From assembly GCA_016177315.1 (NCBI GenBank), contig JACOVN010000142.1, positions 1-6,407 of the forward strand: a DNA stretch of 6,407 nucleotides, written 5' to 3'. This document shows, piece by piece, positions 3,967 to 6,407 of the stretch. Position numbers and translations under genes: made by a program. Every line of letters starts with the position of its first letter. Positions within the stretch are counted from its first letter, which is position 1. This DNA comes from Candidatus Woesearchaeota archaeon (GTDB taxonomy: Archaea > Nanobdellota > Nanobdellia > Woesearchaeales > UBA12501). Below the pieces are notes generated by a model. The model saw only the letters and a list, made by a program, of their open reading frames with translations. It searched no databases and was not told the origin of the DNA.

Positions 3967-5687
3967 GGCTGAAGAAGCTTTTTCTCAATGTGAGAATTAT
4001 CATTCTCATTGTTTTCCTGCTCTTAGCAGTAGTTGCTATTCGGCCAGATCCTTTCCGGGAAGGAGTTGCTATCAGAAGTGTTGTAAAAAACAGTGCAGCT
4101 GCAGTAGCAGGCATTGAAAATCCTAAACCTACCACGAGCCCTGTGAGCAGAGAATTAATTCTGGCAATTAATAATCAACCCATGAAAACCCTAGAAGAGT
4201 ATTATCAAGTAACAGCTAACTTGTCTGTTAATCAAACCTTGCAGATAAAAACCAACAGGGGGTTCTATACTCTAACGGTTCTGCCTCAGATAAGGAGAAT
4301 AGAGCTGAACGAAACAGAGGAACGATTGGTTGAGGAAACTATCCAAGTCAATGAAACGATCAATGGTACGATTGTTCCAATCAATAAAACGGTTCAAAGG
4401 ATGGAAACCGTGCCTAAAATCAGAGAGGAGGTTCTCGGGCTTGCCAATATTGGCTTGAACGTGCAGGAAGCCCCAACCAACAATATTAGAAAAGGATTAG
4501 ATTTACAGGGAGGGACAAGGGTGTTATTAGCGCCAGAGAAGCCCTTGGAAAAGCAGGAGATGGACTTCCTCCTGGAAAACATGGGATTGCGGTTGAACAA
4601 CTACGGCTTGAGCGATATCCTGTTACGGGAAACTAAAGATTTGGCAGGAAATCAGTTTGTTTTGGTAGAAATTGCAGGCGCGAATGAGGAAGAAGTAAAA
4701 GATTTGTTGGCCAAGCAAGGGAAATTCGAGGCACGGATTGGCAATGAAACAGTCTTCATCGGAGGGAGAGATATTACCTGGGTGTGCAAGTCTGGGGATT
4801 GTGCAGGCATTGATCCCCAGTACGGCTGTGCAGACTCTGGAGGGCAATGGGTTTGCAGATTCCGGTTTGCCATTTCCGTTGCTCCAGAAGCAGCAGCACG
4901 GCAAGCAGCCATTACGCAAAATCTGGAAGTGATCACCGAAGGTGGAGAGCCCTACCTCTCCCAGGATTTACGCCTTTTCCTGGATGATCAGGAGGTGGAT
5001 ACCCTGAATATTGCAGCAGAGTTGAAAGGGAGGCCTGTGACAGACATTGCGATTTCTGGCTCTGGTCTTGGAGCAACACAAGATGCTGCTATCATCGATG
5101 CTTTACAGAATATGAAGAAGCTCCAGACAGTGTTGATTACTGGCAGTCTGCCAGTGAAACTGGGTATTGTCAAAATGGATTCCATTTCTCCTGCCTTAGG
5201 AGAAGAGTTTACCAAGAACATGCTCCTGACCGCGGCCATCGCGCTCCTGGGCGTCTCCTTCGCCATTTACCTCTACCATAGACGGTTTACTGTAGCAATC
5301 TCAATTATTTTTACTTTATTTGCAGAAATTCTTCTGATCCTTGGCTTAGCAGCGTTGATTGGATGGAATTTGGATTTAGCAGCCATTGCCGGCATTATCA
5401 TCACCATTGGTACCGGAACGAATGATCAAATTGTCATTACGGATGAAATTCTCAGAGGGGAAACTTCTGCATCCAGGAGTTGGAAGGAGAGGATTAAGAA
5501 GGCATTCTTCATTATTTTTGCTGCTTATAGTACCAATCTTGTAGCTATGCTGCCCTTGCTCTTCTCCGGTGCCGGCCTGTTGAAAGGCTTTGCCTTGACA
5601 ACCATTGCAGGCATGACTTTTGGAGTCTTAATTACCAGGCCGGCTTATGCTGTCGTCATGCAGGCTTTCCTGGGTGGGGAAGAATGA
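3963..5687 (+). CDS. secD: Protein translocase subunit SecD with a PDZ-like ectodomain
   Basis: SecD (574 residues) partners SecF. An N-terminal TM (about 9-26) leads to a large ectodomain. Residues 32-107 resemble a PDZ domain: EGVAIRSVVKNSAAAVAGI, then ELILAINNQPM, then LQIKTNRGFYTLTV. A linker rich in NxT sequons (108-160) follows. The standard SecD P1 begins with GLDLQGGTRVLL (178-189), whose Asp/Gly motif is the family hallmark. Four cysteines (275, 280, 289, 298), the only ones in the protein, sit within P1. The membrane domain covers about 418-570, with TMs near 420-438, 443-466, 470-492, 512-535 and 540-566, and GIIITIGTGTNDQIVITDE (477-495) in TM4 is the archaeal form of the conserved SecD motif with Asp488. 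ATGA overlaps join it to secF upstream and pyrH downstream. The order secF-secD is the reverse of the usual bacterial secD-secF. Confidence 0.94.
   Translation: MRLKKLFLNVRIIILIVFLLLAVVAIRPDPFREGVAIRSVVKNSAAAVAGIENPKPTTSPVSRELILAINNQPMKTLEEYYQVTANLSVNQTLQIKTNRGFYTLTVLPQIRRIELNETEERLVEETIQVNETINGTIVPINKTVQRMETVPKIREEVLGLANIGLNVQEAPTNNIRKGLDLQGGTRVLLAPEKPLEKQEMDFLLENMGLRLNNYGLSDILLRETKDLAGNQFVLVEIAGANEEEVKDLLAKQGKFEARIGNETVFIGGRDITWVCKSGDCAGIDPQYGCADSGGQWVCRFRFAISVAPEAAARQAAITQNLEVITEGGEPYLSQDLRLFLDDQEVDTLNIAAELKGRPVTDIAISGSGLGATQDAAIIDALQNMKKLQTVLITGSLPVKLGIVKMDSISPALGEEFTKNMLLTAAIALLGVSFAIYLYHRRFTVAISIIFTLFAEILLILGLAALIGWNLDLAAIAGIIITIGTGTNDQIVITDEILRGETSASRSWKERIKKAFFIIFAAYSTNLVAMLPLLFSGAGLLKGFALTTIAGMTFGVLITRPAYAVVMQAFLGGEE
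5673..5680 (+). promoter_or_regulatory. Ribosome-binding site of pyrH
   Basis: GGTGGGGA ends 3 nt before the ATG at 5684, inside the last codons of secD. It is an imperfect Shine-Dalgarno match. Together with the 4-bp overlap it suggests translation of pyrH is coupled to that of secD. Confidence 0.4.
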
Positions 5688-6361
5688 AAACAACCATCGT
5701 TTCCTTAGGAGGCTCGATCATCGTGCCTGAGGAAATTAATGCAAAATTTCTGAAAAAATTCCGAAAGCTGATTTTGTCATTTATCAAAAAAGGCAACAGG
5801 GTTGTCTTGGTCTGCGGAGGAGGAAATACTAACCAAGAATACCTTACAGCTGCCAGAAGGATTGCAAAAATATCCAACAGGAACCTGGATTGGATAGGCA
5901 TTCGTGCAACAAAATTGAATGCAGAGCTGCTTCGAGCAGTATTTGGCGATACGGCATATGGGGAAGTGCTCATGAACCCCACCAGGAAGGTCAAAACAAA
6001 TAAAAAGATTATCATTGCCTCTGGCTGGAAGCCTGGATGGAGCACGGACTTTGATGCCGTGTTGTGGGCAAAAACCTTTGGGGCAAAGCGGGTTATTAAT
6101 TCGAGTAATATCTACTATGTGTATGATAAAGATCCACGAAAATACAAGCATGCCAAGCCCATTAAAAATATATCCTGGAAAGCATTTCTCCAGCAGTTTG
6201 GAGGAGCCTGGAAGCCAAGGATGCACAAACCCTTTGATCCTATTGCGAGCAAGAAAGCAAAGCAACAGGGCATTATGGTTATTATTTCCAAAGGAACGGA
6301 TATAAGGAATGTAAAACGGATTTTAGAGAACAAGAAGTTTAAGGGTACTGTCATAGCATAA
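5684..6361 (+). CDS. pyrH: Uridylate kinase (UMP kinase), archaeal type
   Basis: This cytosolic enzyme phosphorylates UMP to UDP with ATP and belongs to the amino-acid-kinase fold. At 225 residues it is the size of archaeal PyrH and shorter than bacterial ones. Visible motifs are SLGGSII (7-13), VLVCGGGNTN (41-50) for phosphate binding, DWIGIRATKLNAELL (69-83) for UMP recognition, GWKPGWSTDFDAV (114-126), and YDKDPRKYKHAKPI (147-160) in the ATP-binding region, with a GTVI end. One oddity is SSNIYYVYDKDP, where the usual NVDGVYDKDP carries Asp-Gly in place of the two tyrosines (144-145). It starts inside the secD stop (ATGA), so it belongs to the sec operon, while its pathway partner pyrG lies just upstream of that operon. 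The stop is TAA at 6359-6361. Confidence 0.95.
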   Translation: MKTTIVSLGGSIIVPEEINAKFLKKFRKLILSFIKKGNRVVLVCGGGNTNQEYLTAARRIAKISNRNLDWIGIRATKLNAELLRAVFGDTAYGEVLMNPTRKVKTNKKIIIASGWKPGWSTDFDAVLWAKTFGAKRVINSSNIYYVYDKDPRKYKHAKPIKNISWKAFLQQFGGAWKPRMHKPFDPIASKKAKQQGIMVIISKGTDIRNVKRILENKKFKGTVIA

Positions 6362-6368
6362 TTATAGC

Positions 6369-6407
6369 GGAAGACATAATTATTTATACAAAATTGTTAT
6401 GTCTTCC
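6369..6407 (+). repeat. Inverted repeat / hairpin downstream of pyrH
   Basis: GGAAGACATAA (6369-6379) is the exact reverse complement of TTATGTCTTCC (6397-6407). The stem continues inward with a T-G wobble, a T-T mismatch and four more A-T pairs, leaving a 5-nt loop at 6386-6390. It begins 8 nt after the pyrH stop. It may be an operon-end hairpin or terminator, an RNA processing or stability element, or an operator for a gene beyond the window. A TATA-like ATTTATACA sits in the centre (6382-6390). The window ends at the last paired base seen, so the true extent is unknown. Confidence 0.55.

Noticed and set aside
5777..6265. 162-codon minus-strand open frame inside pyrH
   Set aside because: It is antisense to a complete UMP kinase, with no promoter or ribosome-binding site, and is Cys/Pro-rich in the manner of a shadow frame.
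1..6407. CRISPR array, tRNA, rRNA, transposon ends or a defence system
   Set aside because: No direct repeats with regular spacing, cloverleaf, rRNA segment, transposase or defence domain is visible. All six main genes are housekeeping or protein-quality-control genes.

Overview
The window looks like a stretch of an archaeal chromosome, most likely from a DPANN-type lineage (Woesearchaeota/Pacearchaeota-like). The lineage is inferred from sequence style only. The archaeal evidence is: TATA boxes of the TTTATATA/TTTAAATA type about 26 bp upstream of start codons, an archaeal-type UMP kinase of 225 residues, archaeal-type SecF and SecD, a SlyD-like FKBP without a His-rich tail, and a minimal membrane site-2-protease-like gene. 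Base composition is moderate and genes are tightly packed.

Layout. Positions 1-47 (minus) probably hold the first codons of an unidentified gene running off the left edge. Positions 81-512 (minus) encode a SlyD-like FKBP prolyl isomerase/chaperone. A 72-bp divergent promoter region with two back-to-back TATA boxes separates it from an M50 (site-2-protease-like) membrane metalloprotease at 585-1172 (plus). A 112-bp gap follows, with a T-tract, a 16-bp palindrome, a clear TATA box and a 21-codon leader ORF (1227-1292) that overlaps the start of pyrG (CTP synthase, 1285-2925). A second TATA box overlaps the pyrG stop codon and is spaced to drive secF (2950-3966), which is joined by 4-bp ATGA overlaps to secD (3963-5687) and then pyrH (5684-6361). 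The window ends with a long imperfect hairpin (6369-6407).

How the genes work together. PyrH makes UDP from UMP, and PyrG makes CTP from UTP, so two pyrimidine-nucleotide genes flank and are partly fused to the SecFD translocase genes. SecD/SecF assist export through SecYEG from the extracytoplasmic side. The FKBP and the membrane protease are also proteins of folding and quality control, so the neighbourhood combines protein biogenesis with nucleotide supply.

The genes are housekeeping and I see no mobile element, CRISPR array, tRNA, rRNA or defence system. The points most worth following are the leaderless leader ORF before pyrG, the PDZ-like domain, four-cysteine cluster and glycosylation-sequon cluster in the SecD ectodomain, and a Glu-to-Gln change in the CTP-feedback loop of PyrG.
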